DNA of 64,000 nt, taken from positions 930,001-994,000 of the forward strand of contig NC_015684.1 of NCBI RefSeq assembly GCF_000218565.1, read 5' to 3'. The stretch is from Afipia carboxidovorans OM5. Its GTDB lineage: Bacteria; Pseudomonadota; Alphaproteobacteria; Rhizobiales; Xanthobacteraceae. The notes beneath the pieces are model-generated. The model saw only the letters and a program-made list of their open reading frames with translations, did no database searches and was not told the DNA's origin. The position numbers and the translations under genes were made by a program. Of this stretch, positions 23,829 through 31,984 are shown piece after piece (position 1 is the first letter of the stretch; each line of letters opens with the position of its first letter).

Positions 23829-24530
23829 ATGATCGGGTATGGGGTGAATTTCCGTCGCGGGCTGGCCTCGCTCACGGCTGCAATGGGCGTGCTGCTTGTC
23901 GCCAGCTTCGGCGCGGCGGCGCAGGACCATCGGCAGAATGCGCCGGGCGCGTTTGATTTCTATGTGCTGTCGCTGTCGTGGTCGCCGTCGTTCTGCGAGG
24001 CGGCGCGTGAGCGCGGCAACACCGGGCGCAGCACGCAGGCCCAGTGCAGCGGGCGGCCTTATTCGTTCGTGGTGCACGGGCTGTGGCCGCAATATGAGCG
24101 CGGCTATCCCGAATATTGCAAGCGGCCCTCGCCGCGGCTCGATCGCAACGTCATGCGCGGAATGCTCGATCTGATGCCCGCGCCGGGGCTCGTCTACAAC
24201 GAGTGGGACAAGCACGGCACCTGCTCGGGGCTTGGTGCGCGCGGTTATTTCGAGACGGTGCGCAAGGCGCGCGCCTCGGTGAAAATTCCCGAGGAATATC
24301 TCGATCTGGCCTCGCCCAAGACGGTCACGCCGGGTGAGGTGGAGGAAGCTTTCATCAAGGCCAATCCGGGCCTCAGCGCCGCTGCGATCGCCGTGCGCTG
24401 CGACAGCCGCAGGCTTGGCGAGGTGCGGATTTGCATGAACAAGGATCTGCAATTCCGCGCTTGCGAGCAGGTCAACCGCAGCGCCTGCCGCCGCAATCAG
24501 ATTGTGATGCCGCCGATGCGCGGCGGGTAG
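23829..24530 (+). CDS. Ribonuclease T2 family endonuclease, exported
   Basis: 233 residues from the ATG at 23829, with GCGCAGGGGC upstream. A signal peptide ends GAAAQ. Catalytic site CAS I is YSFVVHGLWPQY and CAS II is NEWDKHGTCSG, providing the two catalytic histidines plus Glu and Lys. T2 enzymes cleave RNA through 2',3'-cyclic phosphates with little base preference; bacterial forms are periplasmic (RNase I type). Cysteines (FCEAARERGN, AQCSG, EYCKR, THGTC-type, AVRC, RICM, ACEQ, SACRR) fit a disulphide-rich fold. The longer open frame to 23658 overlaps the preceding gene and is unlikely to be used. Confidence 0.93.
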   Translation: MIGYGVNFRRGLASLTAAMGVLLVASFGAAAQDHRQNAPGAFDFYVLSLSWSPSFCEAARERGNTGRSTQAQCSGRPYSFVVHGLWPQYERGYPEYCKRPSPRLDRNVMRGMLDLMPAPGLVYNEWDKHGTCSGLGARGYFETVRKARASVKIPEEYLDLASPKTVTPGEVEEAFIKANPGLSAAAIAVRCDSRRLGEVRICMNKDLQFRACEQVNRSACRRNQIVMPPMRGG

Positions 24531-24605
24531 CAGTTTGCCGAGGCTGGCTGATACCGATCCGCGAGAGGCTTTACGCTTGCCGCGCTCCTGTCGTAAGCCG
24601 CGCCG

Positions 24606-25469
24606 ATGAATTATCGCCACGCCTTTCATGCCGGCAATTTTGCCGATGTCATCAAGCACATCGTGCTGACGCGGATACTGACCTATCTGCATCAGAAGCA
24701 GTCGGCCTTCCGCGTCATCGACACCCATGCGGGTGCAGGGCGTTATGACCTCACAGGTGATGAGGCCCAGCGCAGCGGCGAATGGCGCTTCGGCATCGCG
24801 CGCGTGCTGCAGGCGCGCTTCTCGAACGAGGCGCAGGCGCTGGTGTCGCCCTATCTCGATATCGTGCGGGCGTTCAATCCGCCGCGCGATCTCGTCGCCT
24901 ATCCCGGCTCGCCGTTGATTGCGCGGGCGCTGCTGCGGCCGCAGGACCGGCTCGTCGCCTGCGAGCTTGAGCCCGTCGCGCGCAAGGCGCTGATCGGCAA
25001 TCTCTACAATGATCCGCAGGCGCGGGTGGTCGATCTCGACGGCTGGACCGCGCTTACTGCCTTCGTGCCACCGAGCGAACGGCGCGGCCTCGTGCTGATC
25101 GATCCTCCGTTCGAGGCGAAGGACGAATTCGCGCGTCTCGCCGAGCGGTTTGGCGCGGCCTACGCGAAATGGCCGACCGGCATCTACATGATCTGGTACC
25201 CGATCAAGGAACGGCGCGGGCCGGACGAGTTTGTGCGGCAGGCGGCCTCGCTGGTCGCAGCGCGCGGCAACAGCAGCGAACATTGCCTGCGGGTGGAGTT
25301 CAGCGTCGCACCGCAAACAGCCGACAGCGGCCTCGTCTCCACCGGCCTCCTGATCGTCAATCCGCCCTGGACGCTCGCCTCCGAGCTCCGGACGATCCTT
25401 CCCGAGCTGGAAAAGCCACTCGGCCTCGGTGGTGCCGGACGGTACCGGGTTGAGGCTGCACGGGCCTGA
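24606..25469 (+). CDS. rlmJ: 23S rRNA (adenine-2030-N6)-methyltransferase RlmJ
   Basis: This 287-residue protein begins MNYRHAFHAGNFADVIKHIV, the defining N-terminus of RlmJ (YhiR). The methyltransferase core contains DTHAGAGRYDL (SAM motif I, with Y/W variation) and the catalytic motif VLIDPPFE (DPPF), plus the family-specific YPGSPLIAR. It methylates N6 of A2030 in 23S rRNA. Length and motif order are complete. It stands between RNase T2 and the cold-shock gene, all on the plus strand. Confidence 0.95.
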   Translation: MNYRHAFHAGNFADVIKHIVLTRILTYLHQKQSAFRVIDTHAGAGRYDLTGDEAQRSGEWRFGIARVLQARFSNEAQALVSPYLDIVRAFNPPRDLVAYPGSPLIARALLRPQDRLVACELEPVARKALIGNLYNDPQARVVDLDGWTALTAFVPPSERRGLVLIDPPFEAKDEFARLAERFGAAYAKWPTGIYMIWYPIKERRGPDEFVRQAASLVAARGNSSEHCLRVEFSVAPQTADSGLVSTGLLIVNPPWTLASELRTILPELEKPLGLGGAGRYRVEAARA

Positions 25470-25606
25470 CAGCCTCCCACCCGGTACCCCGGTATTTTTC
25501 CGGACTCGCCACATAGGCAATAGTCAAGACTCGCCGGCAGTGATTAGCTTGGCGTGGGGAACCGGTGTGGGGACGCCGGCCGGACGAGACGGGGGAGGCA
25601 AATCCC

Positions 25607-25822
25607 ATGGCAATGACGGGGACGGTGAAGTTTTTCAATGCGGAGCGTGGCTATGGTTTCATCAAGCCCGATGACGGGGGGCGCGATGTTTTCGTCCACA
25701 TCACCGCAGTGGAGCGAGCGGGCCTGAAAAATCTGGTCGAGGGTCAACAGATTACCTTCGAGGTCGAGCCCGACAAGAAGGGCAAGGGCCCCAAGGCGGT
25801 CAACCTCGTGGTTTCATCCTGA
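25607..25822 (+). CDS. Cold-shock domain protein (CspA family)
   Basis: 71 residues from the ATG at 25607, behind a clear GGGGGAGG. TGTVKFFNAERGYGFIKPDD contains RNP-1 (GYGFI), and DVFVHIT is RNP-2. The single OB-fold cold-shock domain binds single-stranded RNA and DNA and acts as an RNA chaperone. It is unlikely to be the only paralogue in the genome, so cold induction cannot be claimed. The 137-base leader (25470-25606) holds no gene; long leaders are usual in this family. Confidence 0.94.
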   Translation: MAMTGTVKFFNAERGYGFIKPDDGGRDVFVHITAVERAGLKNLVEGQQITFEVEPDKKGKGPKAVNLVVSS

Positions 25823-25850
25823 CGCCGCCCAAGTATCGCTTCCAACGAAA

Positions 25851-25876
25851 AACCCCGGGTGCAAGGCTCGGGGCTT
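25851..25876 (-). terminator. Terminator for the porin gene (bidirectional shape)
   Basis: AACCCCG (25851-25857) pairs with CGGGGCTT (25869-25876, one bulge). On the minus strand the stem is followed by TTTTTCG, a T-run, 31 bases beyond the end of the porin gene at 25908. It lies in the convergent gap with the cold-shock gene, so it may stop both transcripts. Confidence 0.6.
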
Positions 25877-25907
25877 GAGGTTTGATGATCTATGCGCGTT
25901 TGCGCGA

Positions 25908-26534
25908 TCAGAAGTGGTAGTTCACACCAACCCGCACCGTGCTGAAGTTGTAGCCGTTCGGCAGGCCGTTGATGTTGCTGCTGTCGAGATCGACGTAGAG
26001 GTATTCGGCCTTCAGCGACCATGCGTTGTTGAGCGCGAATTCGGCGCCCGCGCCGACCGTCCATCCGGCCGAGACGTGGCTCGCCGAGTAGAACGGAGTC
26101 GAGCCCTTCAGCTCGCCGAAAGCGAGACCGCCGGTGCCGTAGAGCATGAAGTTCGGATTGAGAGCATAGCCGACGCGGCCGCGCACCGTGCCGTACCAAG
26201 GGTTCGAGAATTTCCACGCTGCGAAGGTATCATCGGCGCCGGTGGCCTGAATGTCGGCCTCGAGGCCGAACACCCACGGAGAGCCGAACTGCCAATTGTA
26301 GCCGCCCTGAACGCCGCCGGCGAAACCGGTCGGGTTGGTGCCGCTGTTGGAGACGCTGCCCCAGTTGTAACCGAGGTTGGCGCCGAGATAGGGACCGGCC
26401 CAGCTAAAGCCATTCAGCGGCTGATTGACGGTGTAGGGCTGCGCTGCCTGGCGGCGATAACTAAAATCGGCAGCCTGGGCGCTTGCGGCGCAGCTTGCGG
26501 CCAGAATCGCTACTCCGAGGGCCTTCTTCAACAT
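25908..26534 (-). CDS. Omp25/Omp31-type outer-membrane beta-barrel protein
   Basis: This 208-residue protein has a signal peptide (MLKKALGVAILAASCAASA, ending AQAAD), the family motif FSWAGPYLGANLGYNWGSVS, GGVQGGYNWQFGSPWVFGLE, TVRGRVGYALNPNFMLYGTG and a final VGVNYHF ending in Phe, the Bam recognition residue. The eight-stranded barrel is the common surface protein of rhizobiales and Brucella. It is the intact relative of the frameshifted gene at 12790-13538. Its promoter lies in the AT-rich stretch 26535-26753. Confidence 0.93.
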   Translation of the reverse strand: MLKKALGVAILAASCAASAQAADFSYRRQAAQPYTVNQPLNGFSWAGPYLGANLGYNWGSVSNSGTNPTGFAGGVQGGYNWQFGSPWVFGLEADIQATGADDTFAAWKFSNPWYGTVRGRVGYALNPNFMLYGTGGLAFGELKGSTPFYSASHVSAGWTVGAGAEFALNNAWSLKAEYLYVDLDSSNINGLPNGYNFSTVRVGVNYHF

Positions 26535-26630
26535 TTTTACTCACTCCCGACGCATACGCCACCGAACTCGGACCACGCCGCAAAGGCGGCGGGTGCGGAC
26601 CTTCGTGGTTACGAAAGTCCGTCTTTTCTG

Positions 26631-26655
26631 CGTAAAATTTATCGAGAGTTTTACG
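26631..26655. promoter_or_regulatory. Perfect dyad in the porin/uvrC divergent region
   Basis: CGTAAAA (26631-26637) and TTTTACG (26649-26655), 11 bases apart, form a perfect 7-bp inverted repeat in an AT-rich patch about 100 bases from both starts. Its position suits an operator for the porin gene, the uvrC gene or both. Confidence 0.4.
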
Positions 26656-26753
26656 TTAAACACTTCTTAACGCGGGCTTTTCGGGGTGGAACGTTGTTAA
26701 GAGAACCTTACCTTCCGCTGGCCGCGGCGGGTTGCGATCACTAGTTTGAGCCC

Positions 26754-28838
26754 ATGAAAAGCGACGATCATGAAGGATCGATGGCGCCGCCGGGGCGGCG
26801 CGCGGACGATCCGGTGACGGAGGCCGATAAGGCTGACCGCGCGAAGGCGGCTGGGTCCGCCGCGGATGTCCCGCCGCAGGACATCGACCTGGCCGTCACC
26901 AACCCGGAAGAAGACGACAGCGCGCTCCCCGAGGAGGTCGATGCTGCCGCGGAAGAGGAGGACGGCAGCCGCCTCGGCACCGGCCGGGCAGCCATCGAGA
27001 AGGCGGTGAAACTCGCTCCGACCTCGCCCGGCGTCTACCGGATGCTGAACGAGGGCGGCGATGTGCTCTATGTCGGCAAGGCCAAGAACGTCAAAAAGCG
27101 GCTCACGTCCTATACCCGCGTGAACGGCCACTCGGCGCGGATCGCGCGTATGATCGCGGCCACGATCACGGTCGAGATCATTTCGACCGAGACCGAGACC
27201 GAAGCGCTGCTGCTCGAAGCAAACCTCATCAAGCAATTGCGGCCGCGCTTCAACGTGCTGCTGCGCGACGACAAGTCGTTCCCCTACATCCTGATCACGA
27301 GCGACCATTGGGCGCCGCAACTCGTCAAGCATCGCGGCGCGCAAACACGACCCGGCCGCTATTTCGGGCCGTTCGCGTCGGTGGGCGCGGTGAACCGCAC
27401 CCTGACGGCGCTGCAACGCGCGTTCTTGATCCGCTCCTGCACCGACTCTTTCTTTGAAGGCCGCACGCGGCCGTGCCTCCTGTTTCAGATCAAGCGTTGC
27501 GCGGGACCATGCACCGGCGAGATCGATTTTCCGGCCTATCGCAACCTCGTGCGCGAGGCGACCGACTTCCTCTCCGGCCGCTCGCGCGCGGTGAAGCAGG
27601 AATTGGCCGACGAGATGGAGAAAGCATCGGCCGCACTCGAATTCGAGCGCGCGGCGCTCTATCGCGATCGTCTTGCGGCGCTGTCGGCAATCCAGGCCCA
27701 GCAGGGCATCAACCCGCGCACGGTGGAAGAGGCCGACGTCTTCGCCATCCATCAGGAGGGTGGTTATAGCTGCGTGGAGGTCTTCTTCTTCCGCACCGGG
27801 CAGAACTGGGGCAACCGCGCCTATTTTCCGCGCGCCGATAAGTCGATTGCCGCCGACGAAGTGCTCGCCTCGTTTCTCTCGCAGTTCTACGACGGCAAGC
27901 AGCCGCCGAAACTGGTGCTGCTCTCGCACAAGATCGAGGAAGAGGCGCTGCTCGCGAGCGCGCTCACGGTCAAGGCCGGCCACAAGGTCGAGGTCGCAAC
28001 GCCGCAGCGTGGCGAGAAGCGCGAACTGGTGCAGCACGCGTTGACCAACGCGCGCGAGGCGCTGGGCCGCAAGCTTGCCGATGCCGCAACGCAAACGCGG
28101 CTGCTCGACGGCTTGGTGCGTGCCTTGCAGTTGCCGCGCGCGCCGCGCCGCATCGAGGTCTACGACAACAGCCACATTCAAGGCACCAACGCGGTCGGCG
28201 CGATGGTGGTCGCGGGGCCGGAGGGTTTCGTCAAGAATCAGTACCGCAAGTTCAACATCCGCTCGGAAAACCTCACGCCGGGCGACGACTACGCCATGAT
28301 GCGCGAGGTGCTGCAGCGCCGCTTCAAGCGGCTGCTTACGTCTGATGAGGCGACCGCCCGGCAGGGGGATGACGATGTGCCGCAATGGCCGGATCTCGTC
28401 ATCATCGACGGTGGGCTCGGCCAGCTCAACGCGGTGTGCGGGATTTTCGAGGAATTGGGCGTCACCGGCGTGTCGCTGATGTCGGTTGCCAAGGGGCCGG
28501 ACCGCGACGCCGGGCGCGAGACGCTGTTCCTGCCGGATCGTCCGGCCATAAAGCTCGAACCGCGCGATCCGGTTCTCTATTTCATTCAACGGCTTCGCGA
28601 CGAAGCGCATCGTTTCGTGATCGGCTCGCACCGCAATTTGCGGCGGAAGGACATCCGCGAGGCCGGCTTGCAGGAAATTCCCGGAATCGGTCCGGCGCGC
28701 AAACGTGCGCTGCTGCGCCATTTCGGTACGCTGAAGGAGATCGAGCGGGCGTCGCTGGCCGACCTTGGCAAGGTTCCGGGCGTCAGTGCCGAGAGCGCCC
28801 GGCGGATTTTCGACTTTTTCCACCCAACCCGTTCGTGA
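26754..28838 (+). CDS. uvrC: Excinuclease ABC subunit C
   Basis: 694 residues. An acidic, low-complexity N-terminal extension of about 80 residues precedes the GIY-YIG nuclease domain (SPGVYRMLNEGGDVLYVGKA, residues 91-110). Then come the UVR domain (EKASAALEFERAALYRDRLA), the RNase H-like nuclease (EVYDNSHIQGTNAVGAMVVA, IIDGGLGQLNAV) and a C-terminal helix-hairpin-helix region (LQEIPGIGPARKRALLRHFG). UvrC makes both incisions in nucleotide excision repair together with UvrB (52625-55570 here). The start could also be the Met at 26781. The extension is unusual for UvrC at large, but rhizobiales homologues often have one. Confidence 0.95.
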   Translation: MKSDDHEGSMAPPGRRADDPVTEADKADRAKAAGSAADVPPQDIDLAVTNPEEDDSALPEEVDAAAEEEDGSRLGTGRAAIEKAVKLAPTSPGVYRMLNEGGDVLYVGKAKNVKKRLTSYTRVNGHSARIARMIAATITVEIISTETETEALLLEANLIKQLRPRFNVLLRDDKSFPYILITSDHWAPQLVKHRGAQTRPGRYFGPFASVGAVNRTLTALQRAFLIRSCTDSFFEGRTRPCLLFQIKRCAGPCTGEIDFPAYRNLVREATDFLSGRSRAVKQELADEMEKASAALEFERAALYRDRLAALSAIQAQQGINPRTVEEADVFAIHQEGGYSCVEVFFFRTGQNWGNRAYFPRADKSIAADEVLASFLSQFYDGKQPPKLVLLSHKIEEEALLASALTVKAGHKVEVATPQRGEKRELVQHALTNAREALGRKLADAATQTRLLDGLVRALQLPRAPRRIEVYDNSHIQGTNAVGAMVVAGPEGFVKNQYRKFNIRSENLTPGDDYAMMREVLQRRFKRLLTSDEATARQGDDDVPQWPDLVIIDGGLGQLNAVCGIFEELGVTGVSLMSVAKGPDRDAGRETLFLPDRPAIKLEPRDPVLYFIQRLRDEAHRFVIGSHRNLRRKDIREAGLQEIPGIGPARKRALLRHFGTLKEIERASLADLGKVPGVSAESARRIFDFFHPTRS

Positions 28839-28920
28839 AGAGGTTTGGCACCCTTACATACCCGCCAGACATACCTTTCGGTGTTGACCTTCCAGGCGGC
28901 ACAGTATTGGTATCGGAGCC

Positions 28921-29532
28921 ATGTCCAGTGTGACCACCCGCAAGTCGCTCAAACACTCGTTTGCGCTGCCGAACCTCCTGACCTACTCACGGATCGCGGC
29001 GGTGCCGATCGTGGCCGGCTGCATGTATGCGCAATCGGTTGCTCAGGGACCGCTCTGGCTGCGGTGGATCGCCCTTGCGGTTTTCATCGTCGCTGCCGTC
29101 ACCGATTTCCTCGACGGCTATTACGCGCGGATGTGGAATCAGCAATCGGCGTTCGGGCGGATGCTCGATCCCATCGCCGACAAGCTTCTGGTCGCGGCCT
29201 GTCTTCTGATGCTCGCGGCTGACGAGACCATCCGGGGCTGGTCGCTGTGGGCGGCGTTCGTGATCCTGTGCCGCGAAATTCTGGTGTCGGGCCTGCGCGA
29301 ATATCTCGCCGCGCTTCATGTCCGTGTCCCGGTGACGCAGCTTGCGAAGTGGAAGACCACGGTCCAGCTCGTCGCGCTCGGCTTCCTGATCGCGGGCGAG
29401 GCGGGTGAGGATATCCTGCCGGCGACGATCCCGATCGGGATCACGCTGTTGTGGATTTCGGCGATTGTGACGCTCTACACCGGATGGGACTATTTCCGCT
29501 CCGGCATCCATCACCTCGTGGAGGATGAATGA
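28921..29532 (+). CDS. pgsA: CDP-diacylglycerol-glycerol-3-phosphate 3-phosphatidyltransferase
   Basis: 203 residues with several membrane helices and the CDP-alcohol phosphotransferase motif DFLDGYYARMWNQQSAFGRM LDPIAD (broken here only for length), i.e. D..DG..AR........G...D...D, complete. It makes phosphatidylglycerophosphate, the first committed step to phosphatidylglycerol and cardiolipin, in the inner membrane. Its stop overlaps moaD in an ATGA junction, the usual uvrC-pgsA-moaD-moaE order in rhizobiales. Confidence 0.95.
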   Translation: MSSVTTRKSLKHSFALPNLLTYSRIAAVPIVAGCMYAQSVAQGPLWLRWIALAVFIVAAVTDFLDGYYARMWNQQSAFGRMLDPIADKLLVAACLLMLAADETIRGWSLWAAFVILCREILVSGLREYLAALHVRVPVTQLAKWKTTVQLVALGFLIAGEAGEDILPATIPIGITLLWISAIVTLYTGWDYFRSGIHHLVEDE

Positions 29533-29783
29533 TGAAGGTTCTCTATTTCGCATGGGTGCGCGAGCGCATCGGCAAGGCGGAAGAGACGATCGAGCCGCCC
29601 GCCGCCGTGCGTACTGTCGGCGACCTGATCGGCTGGCTCGCGGAGCAGGGCGAGGAATATGCCCGCGCTTTCGAGAAGCCCGGAATCATCCGCGCCGCGA
29701 TCGACCATACGCATGCGAGGTCCGATGCGGCGATTGCGGGCGCGCGCGAGATCGCGTTCTTCCCGCCGATGACGGGCGGCTGA
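29529..29783 (+). CDS. moaD: Molybdopterin synthase small subunit (sulphur carrier)
   Basis: This 84-residue ubiquitin-like protein (MKVLYFAWVRERIGKAEETI) ends FFPPMTGG. The C-terminal Gly-Gly is adenylated and thiocarboxylated, then donates sulphur to precursor Z within the MoaD/MoaE complex. It starts inside the pgsA stop (ATGA) at 29529; a second Met follows at 29532. moaE begins 61 bases downstream, so both subunits share a transcript. Product: the dithiolene of the molybdenum cofactor. Confidence 0.94.
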   Translation: MMKVLYFAWVRERIGKAEETIEPPAAVRTVGDLIGWLAEQGEEYARAFEKPGIIRAAIDHTHARSDAAIAGAREIAFFPPMTGG

Positions 29784-29844
29784 GACGCATGTTCCGCACA
29801 AACCGGATTTCCGGTCCGAGCATGCGTGAATTCGAGAAACGATC

Positions 29845-30318
29845 ATGACGATCCCGATCACTGTCCGCGTGCAGCACGACGATTTCGACGTGGCGCTCGA
29901 GACGCGGATGCTCACCGCCAATCGGCCGGACATCGGCGCGGTGGTGAGCTTCGTCGGCATCTGCCGTGTCGGGGAGGATGACCTCGCGATTTCGGAAATG
30001 ACGCTGGAGCATTATCCGGGCATGGCCGAAACCGAGATCCGCCGCCATGCCGAGGAAGCGCGCCGTCGCTGGCCGCTGGCCGGCGTCACCGTGATCCATC
30101 GTTTCGGCACGCTGACGCCGGGCGACAATATCGTGCTGGTGCTGACGGCATCGTCGCATCGCGAGGCGGCGTTTCAGGCTGCGGAGTTCTTGATGGATTA
30201 TCTGAAGACCAACGCGCCGTTCTGGAAATCTGAGAAGCGTCTCACCGGTGAAGGCGGAGTCTGGGTCGAGGCCTGCGGCAAGGATGACGATGCCACCTCG
30301 CGCTGGGAGCGCAAATAG
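29845..30318 (+). CDS. moaE: Molybdopterin synthase catalytic subunit
   Basis: 157 residues: GAVVSFVGICR, LEHYPGMAETEI, VTVIHRFGTLTPGDNIVLV, SSHREAAFQAAEFLMDYLKT and APFWKSEK, with the catalytic lysines in the last segment. MoaE binds precursor Z and, with the MoaD thiocarboxylate, inserts two sulphurs. It ends by overlapping prmB at a single base (TAGTG). The length is typical for the family. Confidence 0.95.
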   Translation: MTIPITVRVQHDDFDVALETRMLTANRPDIGAVVSFVGICRVGEDDLAISEMTLEHYPGMAETEIRRHAEEARRRWPLAGVTVIHRFGTLTPGDNIVLVLTASSHREAAFQAAEFLMDYLKTNAPFWKSEKRLTGEGGVWVEACGKDDDATSRWERK

Positions 30319-31292
30319 TGGCGCGCACCGCAAAGGCGAAAAAGAAAGCCTCCGCGCCGACGCGCCGCAAGGCGGCGATGGTGAAGCCTGCTGCCAAACC
30401 CGGCGAACTCGTTACGCTGCTCGATTACCTGCGCTATGCGGTGAGCCGCTTCAACGAGGCCGAACTTGTGTTCGCGCATGGCACCACCGATCCGGTGGCC
30501 GAGGCGGTGTTTCTCGTTACCGGTGCGCTGCATCTTGAGCCTGAACAGTTCGACGGCTTTGCGCAGGCGCGCGTCACCCGCACAGAGGCCGCAAAGCTGC
30601 TCGGCCTGATCGAGCAGCGCGTGCGTACGCGAAAGCCTGCCGCTTATCTCCTCAACAAGATCTACATGCGCGGCCTGCCGTTTTATGTCGACGAGCGGGT
30701 GATCGTGCCACGCTCGTTCATCGGCGAAATACTGGACACGCATTTCAGCGGCGAAAGCGAGATGCCGCTGATCGACGATCCGGGCAGCGTTTCGCGCGTG
30801 CTCGATCTGTGCACCGGCTCCGGCTGTCTCGCAATCTTGGCGGCGCAGACGTTCTACAATGCGAGCGTCGAGGCGGTCGATATCTCTAAGGACGCGCTTG
30901 CGGTCGCCGCGAAGAACGTCGCCGATTATGGATTAGAGGATCGCATCGCACTGCATCGGGGCAATCTGTTCGCGCCGCTTGGCGATGCGCGCTACGACCT
31001 CATCATTTCAAATCCGCCTTATGTGGATGCGGAAGGCATGTCATCGCTGCCGCCCGAGTGCCGGCACGAGCCGAAGCTCGCCTTCGATGGCGGACGCGAC
31101 GGCATCGATATCGTGCGGCGGATCGTGAGCGAGGCGGGTGCGCACCTTACCCCGCAGGGCGGACTTCTGTGTGAGGTCGGCCGATGCCGCGAGGCGGTGG
31201 AGGATGCATTCCCGATGCTGCCGCTCCTGTGGCTCGATACCGAGGACTCGGAAGGCGAAGTGTTCTGGGTCGGCGCGCAGGACCTGCGCTGA
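30318..31292 (+). CDS. prmB: Ribosomal protein L3 N5-glutamine methyltransferase
   Basis: 324 residues from a GTG that overlaps the moaE stop. A basic N-terminus is followed by a helical domain and a Rossmann methyltransferase with VLDLCTGSGCLAIL (SAM motif I) and ISNPPYVDAEGM, the NPPY catalytic motif of the PrmB/PrmC glutamine methyltransferases. ECRHEPKLAFDGGRDGID distinguishes the L3-specific PrmB from PrmC. It modifies L3 during ribosome assembly. The 20 or so Lys/Arg-rich N-terminal residues are longer than the enterobacterial protein. Confidence 0.94.
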   Translation: MARTAKAKKKASAPTRRKAAMVKPAAKPGELVTLLDYLRYAVSRFNEAELVFAHGTTDPVAEAVFLVTGALHLEPEQFDGFAQARVTRTEAAKLLGLIEQRVRTRKPAAYLLNKIYMRGLPFYVDERVIVPRSFIGEILDTHFSGESEMPLIDDPGSVSRVLDLCTGSGCLAILAAQTFYNASVEAVDISKDALAVAAKNVADYGLEDRIALHRGNLFAPLGDARYDLIISNPPYVDAEGMSSLPPECRHEPKLAFDGGRDGIDIVRRIVSEAGAHLTPQGGLLCEVGRCREAVEDAFPMLPLLWLDTEDSEGEVFWVGAQDLR

Positions 31293-31312
31293 ACAAAATT
31301 CAGGAGGCATCC

Positions 31313-31777
31313 ATGTCGGATACGGAGCGCTTTCTGTGCGAGGCGATCGAACTGGCGCGCAACAACGTCCGTAACGGTGGCCGCCCGTTCGGCGCGGTGC
31401 TCGTCAAGGACGGCAAGGTGATCGCGACCGGCGTCAACGAGATTGGTGCAACCGGCGATCCGACGACCCACGCTGAATTGCAGGCCATTCGCGCCGCAAG
31501 CCGAGTGCTCGGCACGCCGCGGCTCGATGGTTGTATCGTCTATGCGAGCGGCCACCCGTGTCCGATGTGCCTTGCGGCGATGCATCTCACCGGCATTCGC
31601 GAACTTGCCTACGCCTATTCCAATGATGAGGGCGAGCGCTACGGCCTGTCCACGGCGACGATCTATGCCGAAATGGCGCGACCGATTTCCGCGCAGTCGC
31701 TGAAGGCAACGCATGTTCCCGTTCGCATCGACGGCGACGACCCTTACGAGATGTGGACGGCGCGCGCCCAGCCGTAA
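31313..31777 (+). CDS. Nucleoside/nucleobase deaminase (CMP/dCMP deaminase fold)
   Basis: 154 residues from the ATG at 31313, with AGGAGG upstream. The zinc and catalytic motifs are THAELQAI (HAE) and HPCPMCLAAM (PCxxC). The overall pattern (GGRPFGAVLVKDGKVIATG, YAYSNDEGERYGLST) is that of guanine deaminase-like nucleoside deaminases (GuaD/TadA-related superfamily), not TadA itself. Guanine or a nucleoside is a likely substrate. It follows prmB by 20 bases and could be co-transcribed. Confidence 0.85.
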   Translation: MSDTERFLCEAIELARNNVRNGGRPFGAVLVKDGKVIATGVNEIGATGDPTTHAELQAIRAASRVLGTPRLDGCIVYASGHPCPMCLAAMHLTGIRELAYAYSNDEGERYGLSTATIYAEMARPISAQSLKATHVPVRIDGDDPYEMWTARAQP

Positions 31778-31790
31778 GGAACCAATACCC

Positions 31791-31878
31791 GTCATGCCCG
31801 GCTTTATGCCGGGCATCCATGTTTTCAGCATTCGAGTTAGATAAGACGTGGATGGCCGGGACGAGCCCGGCCATGACA
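31791..31878. repeat. Two family B palindromes in tandem
   Basis: GTCATGCCCGGC/GCCGGGCAT and GATGGCCGGG/CCCGGCCATGAC hairpins separated by about 40 bases. They fill the gap between the deaminase and the MATE gene. Confidence 0.6.
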
Positions 31879-31984
31879 GTGGCGTTGCTCATGGCTCGCC
31901 TGCGGCCGCGCCGCTGGCCAAACCGCCGCGATCTTGCGATACCCCTGCGCTTTCCAATGCCGGTTCGCAACGTTAAAGGATCGC

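Noticed and set aside
23823..25520. 565-residue open frame on the minus strand
   Set aside because: It spans RNase T2 and rlmJ in antisense; both have clear catalytic motifs.
26697..28823. 708-residue open frame on the minus strand
   Set aside because: Antisense to uvrC. The plus frame carries GIY-YIG, UVR and HhH elements; the minus frame is Arg/His-rich shadow sequence.
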